A stretch of DNA of 64,000 nucleotides. It comes from Photobacterium swingsii (lineage in GTDB: Bacteria; Pseudomonadota; Gammaproteobacteria; Enterobacterales; Vibrionaceae). Below are positions 45,106-56,148 of this stretch, in pieces. Location: positions 496,001-560,000 of the forward strand of contig NZ_AP024852.1 of the NCBI RefSeq assembly GCF_024346715.1, read 5' to 3'. A model generated the notes under the pieces. It was not told the origin of the DNA. It saw only the letters and a program-made list of their open reading frames with translations, and searched no databases. Made by a program: the position numbers and the translations under genes. Each line of letters starts with the position of its first letter. Position 1 is the stretch's first letter.

Positions 45106-46005
45106 ATGGCAAATATGTTTTCGTTAATTCTGGTACTGGCAACCTTGGTTACCGGTATCGTTTGGGCATTGGATAAGTTTGTCTGGGCGCCAAAACGTCA
45201 ATTGAAAATTGATGCAGCAGCAGCCAATGCGGGCGATGAGATAGATGCTGAAGTTCTTAATACTGTTGCACCACAACCGGTATGGGTTGAGCAAACGGCT
45301 TCGCTTTTTCCGGTTATCGCACTAATAATGGTGTTTCGCTCATTTATTTATGAGCCGTTCCAGATCCCATCCGGCTCTATGATGCCGACGTTGCTCGTTG
45401 GGGATTTTATTCTGGTTGAGAAGTTTAGCTACGGGTTACGCGATCCTGTTTTCCGCCATAAATTGGTTGAAACCGGTGAGCCAGAGCGTGGCGATGTGGT
45501 GGTATTTAAATACCCACCTCAACCAAGCATCGATTACATTAAGCGTGTTGTTGGTATGCCGGGCGATACTGTTCGCTATAGCGCAAACAAACAAGTTTGT
45601 ATTGCGCCGAAAGGCACCTCTGATTGCCAGCCAGTACCACAGACCAATATGGTAGACAGTGAGTTCCAGCAAGGCATGACACAACTCGTACAACTGAATG
45701 AGAAACTTGGTGACGTAGAGCACCAAATTTTGATTCACCCACTTAAACGTGACCGCACGTTAGCATATCAACCGCGCCCTGGCGTGAGTGAGTGGGTTGT
45801 GCCTGAAGGCCAGTATTTTGTAATGGGTGATAACCGCGATAACAGTGCTGACAGCCGCTACTGGGGATTCGTGCCAGAAGCGAACCTAGTGGGCAAGGCG
45901 GTCGGGATCTGGATCAGCTTTGATTTTGAACGAGGTGCAGACAGTGCACTACCTTCTTGGATTCCTACCGACGTACGCTTTAGCCGTGTCGGTGGCATAA
46001 ACTGA
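45106..46005 (+). CDS. lepB: Signal peptidase I
   Basis: LepB removes signal peptides at the periplasmic face. The 299-residue protein has two membrane helices near the N terminus. Catalytic S91 lies in PSGSMMPTL and K146 in [12 protein letters not shown], the same numbers as in E. coli, and [14 protein letters not shown] (box E) is present. It is 25 residues shorter than E. coli LepB. First gene of lepB-rnc-era-recO-pdxJ-acpS. Confidence 0.97.
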   Translation: MANMFSLILVLATLVTGIVWALDKFVWAPKRQLKIDAAAANAGDEIDAEVLNTVAPQPVWVEQTASLFPVIALIMVFRSFIYEPFQIPSGSMMPTLLVGDFILVEKFSYGLRDPVFRHKLVETGEPERGDVVVFKYPPQPSIDYIKRVVGMPGDTVRYSANKQVCIAPKGTSDCQPVPQTNMVDSEFQQGMTQLVQLNEKLGDVEHQILIHPLKRDRTLAYQPRPGVSEWVVPEGQYFVMGDNRDNSADSRYWGFVPEANLVGKAVGIWISFDFERGADSALPSWIPTDVRFSRVGGIN

Positions 46006-46015
46006 TCGAGATAAA

Positions 46016-46690
46016 ATGACATCTCCAGCAAATAGACTTCAGCGTAAGCTGGGCTACCAATTTAATAATTTAGACCTGATGACCTTAGCGATGACGCACC
46101 GTAGCGCTAATGGTACGCACAACGAACGCCTAGAATTTCTTGGTGATTCGATTTTGAGCTTTGTTGTTGCTGATGACTTATACCACCGTTTCCCAGATGT
46201 GGATGAAGGTGATATGAGTCGTATGCGTGCAACGCTAGTTCGCGGTAAAACGCTGGCAGAGCTAGGTCGTGAGTTTGATTTAGGTGATCACCTACTGTTA
46301 GGTCCAGGTGAATTGAAAAGTGGCGGTTACCGTCGTGATTCAATCTTGGCTGACTGTGTAGAAGCGATCATCGGTGCGATTTACTTAGATAGTGATATCG
46401 AAGTTGTTCGTGGCATTATCCTGAGTTGGTACCAATCACGCCTTGAAACTATCAAGCCGGGTATTAACCAAAAAGATCCAAAAACACGCCTGCAAGAATG
46501 CTTACAGGGGCGCCGTTTGCCGCTGCCAGCATATACTGTAACTAAGGTTCAGGGTGAAGCTCATAACCAAGAGTTCACTGTGCAGTGTGAAGTAACAGGT
46601 TTGGATAAACCTGTAATCGGTAAAGGCGGCAGTCGGCGCAAGGCAGAGCAGGCAGCAGCAGAACTTGCGCTTAAGCAGTTGGAATCATGA
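46016..46690 (+). CDS. rnc: Ribonuclease III
   Basis: A 224-residue double-strand RNase that processes rRNA precursors and mRNA leaders. The catalytic signature [10 protein letters not shown] lies at 36-45 (E40, D44), with the second acidic set in [15 protein letters not shown]-terminal dsRNA-binding domain ends [18 protein letters not shown]. It is 10 bases after lepB and overlaps era by 4 bases (ATGA). Confidence 0.98.
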   Translation: MTSPANRLQRKLGYQFNNLDLMTLAMTHRSANGTHNERLEFLGDSILSFVVADDLYHRFPDVDEGDMSRMRATLVRGKTLAELGREFDLGDHLLLGPGELKSGGYRRDSILADCVEAIIGAIYLDSDIEVVRGIILSWYQSRLETIKPGINQKDPKTRLQECLQGRRLPLPAYTVTKVQGEAHNQEFTVQCEVTGLDKPVIGKGGSRRKAEQAAAELALKQLES

Positions 46691-47592
46691 CAGATAAACA
46701 ACATTGCGGCTTTATTGCCATTGTAGGCCGACCTAACGTAGGTAAATCAACGCTTCTTAACCGCTTAGTGGGTCAGAAGCTGTCGATTACTTCACGTAAG
46801 CCTCAAACAACACGTCACCGTATCATGGGTGTTGATACCCGTGACGGTTACCAAGCTGTCTATGTGGATACCCCTGGGCTTCACATTGAAGAGAAACGTA
46901 CCATTAACCGTTTGATGAACCGTGCTGCAAGCAGTTCATTAACCGATGTGGAACTTGTACTGTTCTTGGTTGACGGCACGGTGTGGACTGATGACGATGA
47001 GATGGTACTGAATAAGCTGATTAAAAGTGAGCTACCAACAGTACTATTGATCAACAAAGTTGATAACGTTAAAGACAAGCATGAGCTTTTCCCGCACCTT
47101 AAACACCTGTCTGAAAAGATGGAGTTTGTGGATGTTGTACCTGTGTCGGCAAAACACGGTACTAACGTAGATGCGGTTGAGAAGATCGTGCGTGAGCACT
47201 TACCTGAAGGCGAATACTATTTCCCTGAAGAGTACGTAACTGACCGTTCTCAGCGCTTTATGGCATCAGAAATCATCCGTGAGAAACTCATGCGTTTCTT
47301 GGGCGATGAATTACCTTACTCGGTCACGGTAGAAATCGAACGTTTCGATTTTAACCCTCGTACCAACGGTTTTGATATCAATGGTTTGATTCTGGTTGAG
47401 CGTAAAGGCCAGAAGAAAATGGTGATCGGTAAAAACGGTGAGAAGATGAAAGTCATCGGCCGTGAAGCGCGTATTGATATGGAAGACTTGTTCGAGCGTA
47501 AAGTGTACCTAGAGCTTTGGGTTAAAGTGAAATCTGGCTGGGCTGATGACGAACGTGCATTGCGTAGCTTAGGTTACATCGACGACCTATAA
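46687..47592 (+). CDS. era: GTPase Era
   Basis: A 301-residue essential GTPase that binds the 3' end of 16S rRNA during 30S maturation. G1 GRPNVGKST is at 14-22, then DTPGLH (G3), NKVD (G4) and a C-terminal KH domain ([19 protein letters not shown]). Coupled to rnc and recO, as in E. coli rnc-era-recO. Confidence 0.98.
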   Translation: MTDKQHCGFIAIVGRPNVGKSTLLNRLVGQKLSITSRKPQTTRHRIMGVDTRDGYQAVYVDTPGLHIEEKRTINRLMNRAASSSLTDVELVLFLVDGTVWTDDDEMVLNKLIKSELPTVLLINKVDNVKDKHELFPHLKHLSEKMEFVDVVPVSAKHGTNVDAVEKIVREHLPEGEYYFPEEYVTDRSQRFMASEIIREKLMRFLGDELPYSVTVEIERFDFNPRTNGFDINGLILVERKGQKKMVIGKNGEKMKVIGREARIDMEDLFERKVYLELWVKVKSGWADDERALRSLGYIDDL

Positions 47593-47600
47593 GGGACACC

Positions 47601-48311
47601 ATGGAAGGGCTACAGCGTTGTTTTGTCCTTCACTCTCGTCCTTACAGTGAGACGAGCCTGATCCTTGACATCTTTAGCGAGGATTATGGCCGTCTTACTT
47701 TATTGGCGAAAGGTGCGCGCCGTAAGCGTTCCAACCTCAAAGGGGCACTTCAGCCTTTTACACCACTCTTTATGAAATGGTCTGGTCGCGGCACTATGCC
47801 GATTTTAACCCAAGCCGAGCCTATCTCTATTAGCCTGCCGATGCGCGGCTATATCTTGTATTCTGCGATTTATGTCAATGAACTGGTAGCGCGTGTATTA
47901 GAAACTAATACCCCTTATCCTGTGCTGTTTCTGGATTATTTGAATGTACTGCGTGAGCTAGCACAAGCTGATAATCCAGAACCTGCATTACGCCGTTTCG
48001 AGTTAGCCCTGTTACACCATCTGGGTTATGGCATCGATTTTCTTCACTGTGCGGGGAGTGGTTTACCTGTCGAAGACAGCATGACCTATAACTACCGTGA
48101 GCAGCGTGGTTTCATTGCCTCTATGATGACCAACCAGTTGACCTTTACTGGCAGCCAACTCAAAGCGATTGCAGCACGTCATTTTACCAGCCCAGATCAG
48201 CTTCGGGCGGCAAAACGCTTTACACGTATTGCCTTAAAACCTTATCTTGGCGGGAAACCATTAAAAAGTAGGGAACTGTTTATCCCTCGATCAAGGAGTA
48301 CCGAAAAATGA
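47601..48311 (+). CDS. recO: DNA repair protein RecO
   Basis: A 236-residue recombination mediator that loads RecA with RecR. It shows the N-terminal OB fold ([31 protein letters not shown]) and a helical C-terminal part without the zinc cysteines found in some RecO. It is 9 bases after era and overlaps pdxJ by 4 bases. Confidence 0.95.
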   Translation: MEGLQRCFVLHSRPYSETSLILDIFSEDYGRLTLLAKGARRKRSNLKGALQPFTPLFMKWSGRGTMPILTQAEPISISLPMRGYILYSAIYVNELVARVLETNTPYPVLFLDYLNVLRELAQADNPEPALRRFELALLHHLGYGIDFLHCAGSGLPVEDSMTYNYREQRGFIASMMTNQLTFTGSQLKAIAARHFTSPDQLRAAKRFTRIALKPYLGGKPLKSRELFIPRSRSTEK

Positions 48312-49039
48312 ACAACATACTACTCGGCGTCAATATCGATCATGTGGCAACACTGCGTAACGCGCGTGGTACTCGCTACCCTGATCCTGTGCATGCTGCG
48401 GAAGTCGCTGAACGTGCAGGTGCTGATGGTATTACGATTCACCTTCGTGAAGATCGTCGTCATATCAATGACCGTGATGTACGTATTCTGCGTGAGACTA
48501 TTCAAACACGCATGAACCTTGAAATGGCTGTGACCGATGAAATGGTTGAGATTGCGCTGCAAACGCAACCTGAATTTGTGTGCTTGGTACCTGAGAAGCG
48601 TGAAGAGTTAACCACTGAAGGTGGCTTGGATGTGGCTGGTCAGGTTGAAAAAATCAAAGCAGCAACAGAAAAGCTCACGGCGGCAGGCATTAAAGTGTCT
48701 TTATTCATCGATGCCGACCGTGCCCAAATTGATGCTTCGCTGGCATGTGGTGCACCATACATTGAGCTTCATACTGGCCACTATGCTGATGCAGAAACCG
48801 AAGAAGAGCAACAAGCTGAGCTTAAGCGCATTGCAGCAGCTGCCAGTTATGCTGATGGCCTTGGCATTAAAGTGAACGCTGGTCATGGCTTGACGTACCA
48901 CAACGTAAAACCGTTAGCGGCACTGCCTGAAATTTACGAGCTCAATATTGGTCACTCGATCATGGGTCGTGCCATGTTTGATGGCCTCAGTAAAGCGGTT
49001 GCTGACATGCGCGCTATCATGCAGGAAGCACGTAAGTAA
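48308..49039 (+). CDS. pdxJ: Pyridoxine 5'-phosphate synthase
   Basis: PdxJ joins 1-deoxyxylulose-5-phosphate and 3-amino-2-oxopropyl phosphate to form PNP, the ring-closing step of the pathway begun by Epd. The 243-residue TIM barrel shows [49 protein letters not shown], and [17 protein letters not shown]. The ATG overlaps the recO stop; its own stop overlaps acpS (TAATG). Confidence 0.97.
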   Translation: MNNILLGVNIDHVATLRNARGTRYPDPVHAAEVAERAGADGITIHLREDRRHINDRDVRILRETIQTRMNLEMAVTDEMVEIALQTQPEFVCLVPEKREELTTEGGLDVAGQVEKIKAATEKLTAAGIKVSLFIDADRAQIDASLACGAPYIELHTGHYADAETEEEQQAELKRIAAAASYADGLGIKVNAGHGLTYHNVKPLAALPEIYELNIGHSIMGRAMFDGLSKAVADMRAIMQEARK

Positions 49040-49422
49040 TGGCAATTCTTGGCTTAGGTACGGACATTGTGGAAATCGAGCGACTTGAAAAGGTATTAAC
49101 TCGAAGTACGGGTGAGGCTTTTGCTGAGCGTGTGCTCGTGCCGTCGGAGCTTGCTGCATTTCATGCATTAAAGTTCAAAGGCCGCTACTTAGCCAAACGT
49201 TTTGCTGTGAAAGAGGCGGCTTCCAAAGCTTTAGGTACAGGTATTGCCTGCGGTGTAAGTTTTCATGACTTTACTGTGAGCAATGATGAGCTAGGCAAAC
49301 CCATTCTGAGCTTGTCAGGTAAGGCGGCAGAATTAGCGGCGGCCATGGGGGTTAATCATGTCCATTTAACCATCGCTGATGAAAGGCGCTATGCGGTGGC
49401 AACCGTGATCTTAGAAAGCTAG
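49039..49422 (+). CDS. acpS: Holo-ACP synthase
   Basis: AcpS transfers phosphopantetheine from CoA to acyl carrier protein. The 127-residue protein has the two family motifs: [13 protein letters not shown] with the metal-binding D9, and [15 protein letters not shown] with the catalytic Glu. Last gene of the lepB-acpS set, closed by a very strong terminator shared with barA. Confidence 0.97.
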   Translation: MAILGLGTDIVEIERLEKVLTRSTGEAFAERVLVPSELAAFHALKFKGRYLAKRFAVKEAASKALGTGIACGVSFHDFTVSNDELGKPILSLSGKAAELAAAMGVNHVHLTIADERRYAVATVILES

Positions 49423-49452
49423 CCGCAAGCGGCTCTACAAACGCATCGTAAT

Positions 49453-49484
49453 AAAAAAAGGAGAGCCTTGGCTCTCCTTTTTTT
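49453..49484. terminator. Bidirectional terminator between acpS and barA
   Basis: A 14-bp stem aaaaaaaggagagc / gctctccttttttt with the loop cttg, lying between convergent genes. Confidence 0.95.
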
Positions 49485-49538
49485 ATTGTTGCACTCAATT
49501 GTTTTACCCGATTGAGTGTTAAAACAAATGCGGCTTGT

Positions 49539-52322
49539 CTAGTGGCGATATTCTTTCGATGCCTTAACTACGTTATTCATTTCATCGATAAGCTCAAATA
49601 ACTCAGGCTCGATATCGTCTTGGGTTGCATTGGCTTTGAGCTGGGTTTCAATCGTGTGGCAGAGCGCTTTCAAACGCGGTACACCACTGTAAGCGCAGCT
49701 ACCATGCAATTTATGAATAGAAGGCCATAACTCGATCTCTTTGCCATCTAAGGCTTCATTAACCAGCATTTCAACTTCTGGCATGAAGTCGAGCAGCATT
49801 TGAAGCATGTCTTTGGCGAGATCTTCTTTGCCTGCGGCTTGTTTTAAGGCAAGCTCCCAATCCCAGCTGACATTGCTTGCGGTGTTGCTTGTCTCCGTTT
49901 GCTGATGTGCAATCGGGGTAAAGTCAGCTTCTTCAATGTCATCTGCGGTGGCTTCCTGTCCATCAGGCAGTGTCCACTTCGATAAGATTTGTTGCAAGAT
50001 ATGCTCTTCAATTGGCTTGGTCAGGTAGTCATCCATGCCCGCATTGATTAAGCGCTCTCGTTCGCCCGCCATCGCATGAGCGGTGACCGCAATCACCGGC
50101 GTGTGGTGGTTTAACTCGGTTTTATGGATTTCCTGACAAGCGGTCACACCGTCCATTTCAGGCATCTGAATATCCATAAACACCAAATCAAAGGCTTTTT
50201 GGTGAGCGTACTCAACCGCTTTACGTCCGCCTGTTGCTGTAATCACCGTTTCAACCCGCTCACTCAATAGCGCTGAGATCAGTTTCAGGTTAGCCGGGTT
50301 GTCATCCACGGCCATCACTGTCAGTGGCAAGATCGTTTCTATTGGTTCTGGCTGCAACACGGTTTCTGGTTCTAGCAGGAGGTCGTTATTCCCCGCAAGT
50401 GCTTCAAATAATTTACGTTGTGCCAGTGGTTTACCTAAACATGCAGAAACCCCAGCCGCGAGTAAGCGCTCTGACAGCGCGAGTTCTGTCGCAGGTAAGC
50501 TAACAATGACCTTATCGGCGATTTGCTCGGCCTTGAACACATTATCAAGCAAGGTCGCAATTGGTGGCTGCTCGCCGGGTGATAGGCTAAGCAGGGCAAA
50601 TTGATGTGGCTCGATGTCTTCTGGCATGGTCGAGCGGTAAGTCACTTGAAGGCCCGCACTGATCAAGCGTTGCTGAGTGACCGATGCTGCCTGCATATTC
50701 GGCTCGATCAAGAGCAGTTTCTTACCGACTAAGGTTGCGGTATCAATCGGTTGTGATACTGGGAGGTCTGTTTTCAGTAAGCGTAGGCTAAACCAGAAGG
50801 TTGAACCTTGGTGTAAGCGACTGGTTAAGCTGATTTCACCGCCCATTTGGGTCACCAGTTTCTGGGTGATAACAAGCCCTAACCCTGTACCGCCGTAGCG
50901 GCGTGAAATACTGGCATCAGCTTGACTAAAGGCTTGGAAAAGTTGCGCTTGCTGGCGCTCAGAAATACCAATACCTGTATCGCGAACAATGAATTGCAGT
51001 TCGACGTTTTCGTCTTTGTCAGCTTTGAGCTCAACCGAGACATCAATGTTGCCGCGCTCGGTGAATTTGACCGCGTTACCAATCAAGTTGGTTAGTACTT
51101 GCTGAATACGCAGTGGATCGCCAATCAGGCCAGCAGGAATACGGTTGTCGATTTTTAGCGTCAGTTCCAGCCCTTTTTCGTGAGCGTTAGGCGCTAATAG
51201 TCGCATGACTTCATCCAATGACTCGGTAAAGTCGAATGGGATATTTTCTAGTAGGAGTTTGCCCGCTTCTAGTTTCGAGAAGTCGAGGATGTCATTGATG
51301 ATGGTCAGTAGGTTATTTGCCGATTTTTCGATGGTCTGTAAGTAATCTTGTTGGCTGGAACTCAGGCGCGTTTTGAGCATCTGACGGGTAAAGCCGATCA
51401 CCCCATTTAGCGGCGTTCGCAGTTCGTGCGACATATTGGCTAAGAATTCTGATTTCACACGTGCTGCTTCTTGAGCGCGTTTTTTCGCAATATCGAGTTC
51501 GACGTTCTGGATCTCTAATTGCTCAAGCGTTTCTCGTAAATCTGAGGTGGCTTGATCAATGCTTTGTTGCATCTCAATATGGTATTCCGCCAACGAAATT
51601 GCCATCGCGTTAATACCGTTTTTCAAGGTATCAAGCTCACCCAATAGCTGACCTTCGATACGCACATCGAGGTGACCACGGCGAATACGGTCGACCACGC
51701 TGACCATGTGAGAAATGGGGCGAGTCACATCTTGCATCAAGCGGTAGGCGAATAACGATGACAGGGTTAAACCCAGTAATAGCACCATCAGTGCCGTAAA
51801 AACTTCTTGGTATTGCTGTAAGCGTAGGCTGCTTAAGTCGAGTTCTAGCGCAATATAACCCAGAGTACGTTCTTGACCTCGAATGCCAGACAGCTCGCCA
51901 AATTGGCCTTCGCTGACAATAGGGGCGCGTAGAATCATTGAATTCTCATTCAAGCGCGTATCTAACAACAAGGGGATCGGCTCGTCATCAGGGTACATCA
52001 AGGCTTCAAAGTTGCGATGGAAGTTAGAAGTAACAAAGAGTTCATTGTTGGCATCAAACACCGCAATACTGCGTACAATTTGCGAGTGCTTACGGTGGGC
52101 GTAGCCGATTAAGCGCCGAACGGCCTCTCGGTTATCTTTGGTCATACCAAATTCAGTGGAAATGGCCAGAGGTTCAATAATACTTGCGCCGGTAGAGACA
52201 AGTTGATGCTCAAGATCCTGATAGCGGCTCATGGTGAAAAAAGCGCTTAATAACAGGCCGATAATAAGTGTCGGTGCTAATGTCAGGGTGAAGACCCTGG
52301 CACGAAGTCCATATTTGGTCAT
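49539..52322 (-). CDS. barA: Hybrid sensor histidine kinase BarA
   Basis: A 927-residue tripartite kinase, the usual partner of the response regulator UvrY/VarA that drives CsrB-type small RNAs. Order: TM1, periplasmic domain (about 35-170), TM2, HAMP, HisKA with phospho-acceptor near H300 (NMSHELRTPLNGVIGF), ATPase with GTGLGLVITQKLV, a degenerate inner receiver, a true receiver with D near 717 (VFMDIQMPEMDG), and a C-terminal HPt with H near 868 (HKLHGSCAYSG). It is divergent from rlmD, as barA-rlmD in E. coli, with relA next. Confidence 0.95.
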   Translation of the reverse strand: MTKYGLRARVFTLTLAPTLIIGLLLSAFFTMSRYQDLEHQLVSTGASIIEPLAISTEFGMTKDNREAVRRLIGYAHRKHSQIVRSIAVFDANNELFVTSNFHRNFEALMYPDDEPIPLLLDTRLNENSMILRAPIVSEGQFGELSGIRGQERTLGYIALELDLSSLRLQQYQEVFTALMVLLLGLTLSSLFAYRLMQDVTRPISHMVSVVDRIRRGHLDVRIEGQLLGELDTLKNGINAMAISLAEYHIEMQQSIDQATSDLRETLEQLEIQNVELDIAKKRAQEAARVKSEFLANMSHELRTPLNGVIGFTRQMLKTRLSSSQQDYLQTIEKSANNLLTIINDILDFSKLEAGKLLLENIPFDFTESLDEVMRLLAPNAHEKGLELTLKIDNRIPAGLIGDPLRIQQVLTNLIGNAVKFTERGNIDVSVELKADKDENVELQFIVRDTGIGISERQQAQLFQAFSQADASISRRYGGTGLGLVITQKLVTQMGGEISLTSRLHQGSTFWFSLRLLKTDLPVSQPIDTATLVGKKLLLIEPNMQAASVTQQRLISAGLQVTYRSTMPEDIEPHQFALLSLSPGEQPPIATLLDNVFKAEQIADKVIVSLPATELALSERLLAAGVSACLGKPLAQRKLFEALAGNNDLLLEPETVLQPEPIETILPLTVMAVDDNPANLKLISALLSERVETVITATGGRKAVEYAHQKAFDLVFMDIQMPEMDGVTACQEIHKTELNHHTPVIAVTAHAMAGERERLINAGMDDYLTKPIEEHILQQILSKWTLPDGQEATADDIEEADFTPIAHQQTETSNTASNVSWDWELALKQAAGKEDLAKDMLQMLLDFMPEVEMLVNEALDGKEIELWPSIHKLHGSCAYSGVPRLKALCHTIETQLKANATQDDIEPELFELIDEMNNVVKASKEYRH

Positions 52323-52443
52323 GGTTCTCTTAATTACAAGAAAGCGATTCTGTGGGAGAATTGGTGTCCATCTGTGGCCTTAGCTTAAAGAAAGTCAGGC
52401 CATTCGACAAATTCTCAATGTCTGAACAGTGAGCGAAACACCT

Positions 52444-53772
52444 ATGGCACGCTTTTTTAAGCCTCAAAAACGAAAAATTACCGACACTAAGCACAAGGAA
52501 ATCACGATAAGTCGCTTAGACCATGTAGGCGCTGGCGTTGGCCACCTGAATAAAAAACTGGTATTTGTTGACGGTTTATTGCCTGGCGAAAAAGCGGTTG
52601 TTCAGTTTACTGAAGACAAAAAACAGTACGCACGTGCGACTGTGATTAAGCGTCTAACCGATAATGCAGAGCGTATTAAACCGCATTGTCCAATCTATGA
52701 CCAGTGTGGTGGTTGTAACTTACAACATTTATCCCATCCCGCTCAGGTTATTGCTAAACAACAATCGCTAGGGGATCTGATGACAAAGTTCTCTGGTGCG
52801 GACTCAGTTCCTCAGCAAGTTGCCCCTATTGTCGCACAAGATATTGAATACCGTCGTTGTGCAAGGTTTGCTGTTAAGCTCAGTGCGAAAGGGCAGTTGG
52901 CGTTTGGTTTTCGTAAAAAGCAAAGCAAAGACATCGTTGATGTTGCCCATTGTCCAGTATTGTCGGCATCGCTGAATGAACTTTTACCCGATTTGCGTAC
53001 TCTGTTAATGGGGCTAAAAGGCCGTAAAAATCTCGGACACATTGAGCTGGTGGAAGCGGATAATGGCCGTGTGGTGTTAATTCGCCATTTAAAACCGTTT
53101 TCTGACAGTGATATGGCACAAATTAATGCCTTTGCTGATAAAAATGACATTACGCTATACCTCGCCCCAGAAAGTGATCAATTACACCATGTACGTGGTG
53201 ATAAGCCTTACTACGGCTTGGATGGGGCTGAGCTGACGTTTTCACCGAAAGATTTTATTCAGGTGAATGCGAGCGTAAACAAGCAAATGGTTGCTCAAGC
53301 TGTTGAGTGGCTTGATGTGCAGCCAGACGATAGAGTGCTCGATCTTTTCTGTGGTTTAGGCAATTTTAGTTTACCGCTGGCGAAACGCGCAAAAGCACTG
53401 GTAGGTGTTGAAGGTGTCGATGAAATGGTTCATCGTGCTACTTATAATGCAGAAAAAAATGGTATTGATAACGCAACCTTTTACCAAGCTAACTTGGAAG
53501 AGGACGTGACTTTGCTATCATGGGCAAAAGAACCCTTTAATAAAATATTACTCGACCCTGCGCGCGCGGGTGCAGCAGGTGTTATGCAGCATGTTATCGC
53601 ACTGAAACCACAACGCGTGGTGTATGTGTCGTGTAACCCTGCCACGTTGGCGCGTGATAGTCAGGCATTGCTGCAACAAGGTTATCAGTTGGAGCGTCTT
53701 GGGATGTTGGACATGTTTCCACATACCGGACACTTAGAATCAATGGCGTTATTTGTAAAAAAAGAACGTTAA
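52444..53772 (+). CDS. rlmD: 23S rRNA m5U1939 methyltransferase RlmD
   Basis: A TrmA-family methyltransferase for U1939 of 23S rRNA. The start used is ATG 52444 (MARFFKPQKRK), matching E. coli; an ATG 15 bases upstream is possible. About 442 residues: N-terminal TRAM domain, iron-sulphur cysteines CPIYDQCGGCNLQH, SAM motif LDLFCGLGNFSLPLA, catalytic cysteine in VYVSCNPATLARD. It precedes relA. Confidence 0.96.
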   Translation: MARFFKPQKRKITDTKHKEITISRLDHVGAGVGHLNKKLVFVDGLLPGEKAVVQFTEDKKQYARATVIKRLTDNAERIKPHCPIYDQCGGCNLQHLSHPAQVIAKQQSLGDLMTKFSGADSVPQQVAPIVAQDIEYRRCARFAVKLSAKGQLAFGFRKKQSKDIVDVAHCPVLSASLNELLPDLRTLLMGLKGRKNLGHIELVEADNGRVVLIRHLKPFSDSDMAQINAFADKNDITLYLAPESDQLHHVRGDKPYYGLDGAELTFSPKDFIQVNASVNKQMVAQAVEWLDVQPDDRVLDLFCGLGNFSLPLAKRAKALVGVEGVDEMVHRATYNAEKNGIDNATFYQANLEEDVTLLSWAKEPFNKILLDPARAGAAGVMQHVIALKPQRVVYVSCNPATLARDSQALLQQGYQLERLGMLDMFPHTGHLESMALFVKKER

Positions 53773-53824
53773 CCACGTTTGAATCGACTTAAACGCCATA
53801 ATAAAAGCTAAACAGGACAGAGAA

Positions 53825-56059
53825 ATGGTCGCAGTTCGCGGTGCGCATTTAAAGGAAAACGATACATTTGAGCTTTCAGCATGGGTTGATAGTTTGCAAC
53901 AAGACGCCAAGATTTCGAAGCGTTTAATCAGCACCTATCAACGGTGTATCGACATTACATCAACGGAAGAATCAGCAACATTATTGTTGTGGCGTGGCCG
54001 CGAAATGGTTGAGATCCTCGTGATGCTCAGCATGGATGCCGAAACCTTGGTCGCAGCTTTGCTATGCCCGTTAGTGGAAGCTGGGGTTTACGATTTAGAG
54101 CAGGTCAAAGAAGACTACAACACCGCTATCATGCAGTTGGTAGCGGGTGTTGACCAAATGGCCGCGATTCGCCAACTTAACGCCACCACCGAAGGGGCTG
54201 CGCAATCAGCGCAAGTGGATAATATCCGCCGCATGCTGTTGTCTATGGTCGACGATTTTCGCTGCGTAGTTATCAAACTGGCTGAGCGTATTTGTAATCT
54301 GCGTGAAGTCAAAGATGAGCCCGATGAAGTACGCCGTGCTGCGGCAAAAGAGTGTGCCAATATTTATGCACCATTGGCGAACCGCTTGGGCATTGGTCAG
54401 CTGAAGTGGGAAATCGAAGATTACGCTTTCCGCTATAAACACCCAGAAACCTACAAACGCATTGCGAAGCAATTGTCTGAGCGCCGTATTGTGCGTGAGC
54501 AGTACATCGAGCACTTTGTCACTGACTTGGCTGACTCAATGAAGAATGCGAGCATCAATGCGGAAGTACAAGGTCGCCCGAAACACATCTATAGTATCTG
54601 GCGTAAGATGCAGAAGAAGAATCTCGACTTTGACGAGTTATTCGATGTGCGCGCAGTGCGTATTATTGCTGATCAGCTGCAAGACTGTTATGCCGCGCTA
54701 GGCGTAGTGCATACCAAGTATCGTCATCTGCCAAAAGAATTTGACGATTATGTTGCGAATCCGAAACCGAACGGTTATCAATCGATTCATACGGTTGTAT
54801 TAGGGCCAGAAGGCAAGACAATTGAAATCCAGATCCGTACTAAGCAAATGCATGAAGAGTCGGAACTGGGTGTGGCGGCGCATTGGAAATACAAAGAAGG
54901 TGGTGCAGCTGGTGGCGGCAGTAAATCATCATACGATGAGAAAATTGAATGGCTGCGTAAGCTGTTAGTTTGGCAAGAGGAAATGTCAGACTCTGGCGAA
55001 ATGCTGGATGAACTCCGTAGCCAAGTGTTCGATGATCGTGTGTATGCCTTTACGCCAAAAGGTGATGTGGTTGATTTACCGCTGAACGCGACACCGCTTG
55101 ATTTTGCTTATCACATTCACTCTGAAGTGGGCCACCGCTGTATTGGTGCAAAAGTCGAAGGGCGCATTGTTCCCTTTACTTATAACCTGCAAATGGGCGA
55201 TCAAGTCGAAATCATCACCCAGAAAGAACCGAACCCGTCACGCGATTGGTTAAATCCGAATTTAGGCTTTGTTACCTCAAGCCGTGCGCGTGCCAAAGTG
55301 CATGCATGGTTCAGGAAGCAAGCACGCGATAAAAACTTGATCGCTGGGCGTGAAATGTTGGACGCTGACTTACATAAGTTAGGTGCAACCATGAAAGACG
55401 CCGAGCAGTACGCACTCAAACGCTTTAATGCCAAAAATCTTGATGAGCTGTTTGTTGGTATTGGCAGTGGTGATCTGCGTATCAATCAAGTGGTTAATCA
55501 CATTAATACCTTGGTGAATAAGCCAACCGCGGAAGAAGAAGACAAGCAACTGCTTGATAAACTGACTGAAGCGAGCGAAAAGAGCAGCACCAGCACGCAA
55601 AAACCACAGCGTGATGCCGTAGTGGTGGAAGGGGTAGACAACTTAATGACGCATTTAGCGCGTTGTTGTCAGCCGATCCCGGGTGATGACATCACAGGTT
55701 TTGTCACCCAAGGGCGTGGTATTTCGGTCCACCGCAGTGATTGTGAGCAGCTTGATGAGTTGCGCCATCATGCGCCAGAGCGTTTGATCCAAACGGTTTG
55801 GGGCGGTGGGTTTGTTGGCAACTACAATATTACCGTGCGTGTTATTGCCTCTGAACGTAACGGTTTGATCAAAGAGTTGACCAATACGTTAGCCAACGAG
55901 AAAACCAAAGTCTCGGGCATGAAGAGCCGTATCGACTACAAGAAACAAATGTCGATCATGGATTTTGAGCTTGAGCTAACGGATCTAGAAGTGCTCAGTA
56001 AGGTCCTTAAGCGCCTAGAGCAAGTGAAAGATGTTGCTGAAGCTAAGCGCTTGTACTAA
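53825..56059 (+). CDS. relA: (p)ppGpp synthetase RelA
   Basis: RelA makes (p)ppGpp on ribosomes stalled by uncharged tRNA. The 744-residue protein (E. coli 744) has a degenerate hydrolase domain (the HD pair is replaced near LLCPLVEAGVYDL), synthetase motifs KPNGYQSIHTVV and EIQIRTKQMHEESELGVAAHWKYKEG, a TGS domain (VYAFTPKGDVVDLPLNATPLDFAY), a Cys-rich zinc region (HLARCCQPIPGDDITG), and a C-terminal ACT domain. It is followed by a terminator. Confidence 0.98.
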   Translation: MVAVRGAHLKENDTFELSAWVDSLQQDAKISKRLISTYQRCIDITSTEESATLLLWRGREMVEILVMLSMDAETLVAALLCPLVEAGVYDLEQVKEDYNTAIMQLVAGVDQMAAIRQLNATTEGAAQSAQVDNIRRMLLSMVDDFRCVVIKLAERICNLREVKDEPDEVRRAAAKECANIYAPLANRLGIGQLKWEIEDYAFRYKHPETYKRIAKQLSERRIVREQYIEHFVTDLADSMKNASINAEVQGRPKHIYSIWRKMQKKNLDFDELFDVRAVRIIADQLQDCYAALGVVHTKYRHLPKEFDDYVANPKPNGYQSIHTVVLGPEGKTIEIQIRTKQMHEESELGVAAHWKYKEGGAAGGGSKSSYDEKIEWLRKLLVWQEEMSDSGEMLDELRSQVFDDRVYAFTPKGDVVDLPLNATPLDFAYHIHSEVGHRCIGAKVEGRIVPFTYNLQMGDQVEIITQKEPNPSRDWLNPNLGFVTSSRARAKVHAWFRKQARDKNLIAGREMLDADLHKLGATMKDAEQYALKRFNAKNLDELFVGIGSGDLRINQVVNHINTLVNKPTAEEEDKQLLDKLTEASEKSSTSTQKPQRDAVVVEGVDNLMTHLARCCQPIPGDDITGFVTQGRGISVHRSDCEQLDELRHHAPERLIQTVWGGGFVGNYNITVRVIASERNGLIKELTNTLANEKTKVSGMKSRIDYKKQMSIMDFELELTDLEVLSKVLKRLEQVKDVAEAKRLY

Positions 56060-56104
56060 TTAGATTAATTTGGTCTAGCGTCAGCACTGTATCATCAAAT
56101 AAAT

Positions 56105-56134
56105 AACGGGAAGCCTCAGTGCTTCCCGTTTTGT
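56105..56134 (+). terminator. relA terminator
   Basis: A 10-bp stem aacgggaagc / gcttcccgtt with a 6-nt loop, 45 bases past the relA stop and just before the mazG ribosome site. Confidence 0.88.
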
Positions 56135-56148
56135 TAAGTGAGAGAAAC

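Noticed and set aside
53548-53776. Short minus-strand frames at the end of rlmD
   Set aside because: Antisense shadows without ribosome sites.
56119-56148. Ten-codon N-terminal extension of mazG
   Set aside because: It would put the start inside the relA terminator; ATG 56149 matches the family.
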